DNA of 64,000 nt from Armatimonadota bacterium (lineage in GTDB: Bacteria > Bacteroidota > Ignavibacteria > OLB7): contig JADZEY010000087.1 in NCBI GenBank assembly GCA_020850315.1, forward strand, positions 16,136 to 80,135, read 5' to 3'. The position numbers and the translations under genes were made by a program. This document shows, piece by piece, positions 63,002-64,000 of the stretch; the stretch's first letter is position 1, and each line of letters opens with the position of its first letter. The notes beneath the pieces are model-generated. The model was not told where the DNA came from, ran no database searches, and was given only the letters and a program-made list of their open reading frames with translations.

Positions 63002-63892
63002 ATGAGACGCATTATCGTAGCGATTGCATGGCTATGCTTATCAGGCTATCCACTTATGGGGCAGCATCTTAGCCCATTATTTGGGGTTTTAGCCTCGCAA
63101 TCCCCACTGCAACGCCCCGAGCCTTTTCAACAACTGCAAGATGAGCTACCCGACTACCTGAAGGATATTGAGCCAGGCTTGCGAATGCCTTTTATCAATG
63201 ACCAGCTTAAAGAGTTTGAGGCAAAATTATCTAATGCTATTAATGGTATTACGGCAACAGCGATTGGCAACACATTACAGATAACAAACGCAAGTGGGGG
63301 GATCATAATAGAGTTGACGAGTACATATATTACTATAAATAGTATAAGCTTGGGAACCACTATCTCTAGTTCCGGCCTTAAGGCATTGTTATGGAGAATA
63401 GTTAGCCATATTGATGATCCTATTCTTAAACAATACGCAAGCATTATACGAGATGCTCCTTTAGATAGTATTAACAAGCTATTAACAGCATCTTCAATTA
63501 CGTTACATAGCAATACGCCAATATTTATGGACGCACCCAGTATGGCAGTATCTATCAGTACTGGGTTAAAAAACTTATCTGAAAAAATTATCCAAGCCAT
63601 GCACATTGCTGGAAATGAATATGCTGAAATTGTGGCTCAAGCATCTGATTATTTTATCAACGGAGACATTGGTTTGTCGCTGACAAGCGGTGAAGGTGCT
63701 TTTGCTGGTGGAGTATTTATCGGAATAAAGAAGCAAGGTTTTTCACTCGGAGGATTTACTAATTTAATTGGGAGCAGCATAGACAAGGATAAAAATCCTG
63801 GGAATGCACAAATAGGATTGCGAACAACAATCCCAACACATGCTAATGGAAGTATTGATTTCTTTTGTTCTTCATATACTCACGTGCTTTGA
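63002..63892 (+). CDS. Exported protein of unknown function, AT-rich
   Basis: 296 residues; AGGAG lies 8 bp before the ATG. Signal peptide VAIAWLCLSGYPLMGQ. The middle is rich in Ile/Ser/Thr/Asn (ATAIGNTLQITNASGGIIIELTSTYITINSISLGTTISS) and beta-prone; the C-terminal part, IGLSLTSGEGAFAGGVFIGIKKQGFSLGGFTNLIGSS, is glycine-rich. No family recognised. Codon use is clearly more A/T-rich than in the rest of the window (ATA, AAT, TTA frequent). With the mobile repeat on its left, this suggests acquisition by transfer. Confidence 0.7.
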   Translation: MRRIIVAIAWLCLSGYPLMGQHLSPLFGVLASQSPLQRPEPFQQLQDELPDYLKDIEPGLRMPFINDQLKEFEAKLSNAINGITATAIGNTLQITNASGGIIIELTSTYITINSISLGTTISSSGLKALLWRIVSHIDDPILKQYASIIRDAPLDSINKLLTASSITLHSNTPIFMDAPSMAVSISTGLKNLSEKIIQAMHIAGNEYAEIVAQASDYFINGDIGLSLTSGEGAFAGGVFIGIKKQGFSLGGFTNLIGSSIDKDKNPGNAQIGLRTTIPTHANGSIDFFCSSYTHVL

Positions 63893-64000
63893 GTTTGCGA
63901 AATTCGGGGAATATGGAAATTCAGGGTTAGAAGACTCTCTAACTCTGCTTTGTAGTTCTTGATGTTCTTGAAAAATTTCAGTATCGCCTCCCGAAATCCC
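63893..64000. other. Window end, no feature seen
   Basis: About 108 bp of AT-rich sequence with no supported gene or hairpin. Confidence 0.4.

Overview
The window looks like chromosomal DNA of a free-living, GC-rich member of the Bacteroidota/Chlorobiota superphylum; an Ignavibacteria/Kapabacteria-like lineage is my best guess. The evidence is a SusC/SusD outer-membrane pair, an SBBP-repeat protein ending in a type IX secretion sorting domain, several lipobox lipoproteins with PD40 and OmpA domains, and -7 boxes of the Bacteroidota TAnnTTTG type. No rRNA, tRNA, CRISPR array, phage or complete transposon was recognised. The placement rests on family recognition, not on a database search.

Layout. 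1-9.8 kb: 3' end of glmM, an M61 peptidase, an ECF sigma factor with an unusual anti-sigma partner, three envelope lipoproteins, a repeat-rich spacer and a small NAD(P)-binding protein. 9.8-19.2 kb: mutS, rsgA and a susCD operon, all leftward. 19.7-29.8 kb: a 1,095-residue ATPase/TPR regulator with direct-repeat operator candidates, a zinc-ribbon protein and a 1,999-residue surface protein built of long tandem repeats. 29.9-45.7 kb: mostly single housekeeping or envelope genes (AlkD-like repair, thioredoxin-like, CPBP protease, M1 peptidase, ksgA, PAP2, rhodanese, ClpS, sorbosone-dehydrogenase-like, MlaF-like ATPase). 45.9-53 kb: an SBBP/T9SS giant overlapping a poly-proline OmpA gene, then an epimerase. 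53.3-62.7 kb: a TPR-LuxR regulator and a protease-rich accessory region. 62.7-64 kb: a second copy of a short mobile repeat and an AT-richer gene.

The best candidate for an undescribed system is the three-gene unit at 57,020-62,716. It encodes a peptidoglycan-recognition/amidase - alpha/beta-hydrolase - caspase fusion, a gluzincin metalloprotease, and a membrane protein with a coiled coil and a YEATS-like C-terminal domain. A stand-alone metzincin (55,807) and a TPR-LuxR regulator lie just upstream. None of the three proteases has a recognisable signal peptide. A second notable feature is the region before ksgA. A 14-codon ORF there has a Shine-Dalgarno sequence matching 13 nt of the 16S rRNA 3' end, with mutually exclusive hairpins and a terminator. 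KsgA itself methylates 16S rRNA close to that same end.
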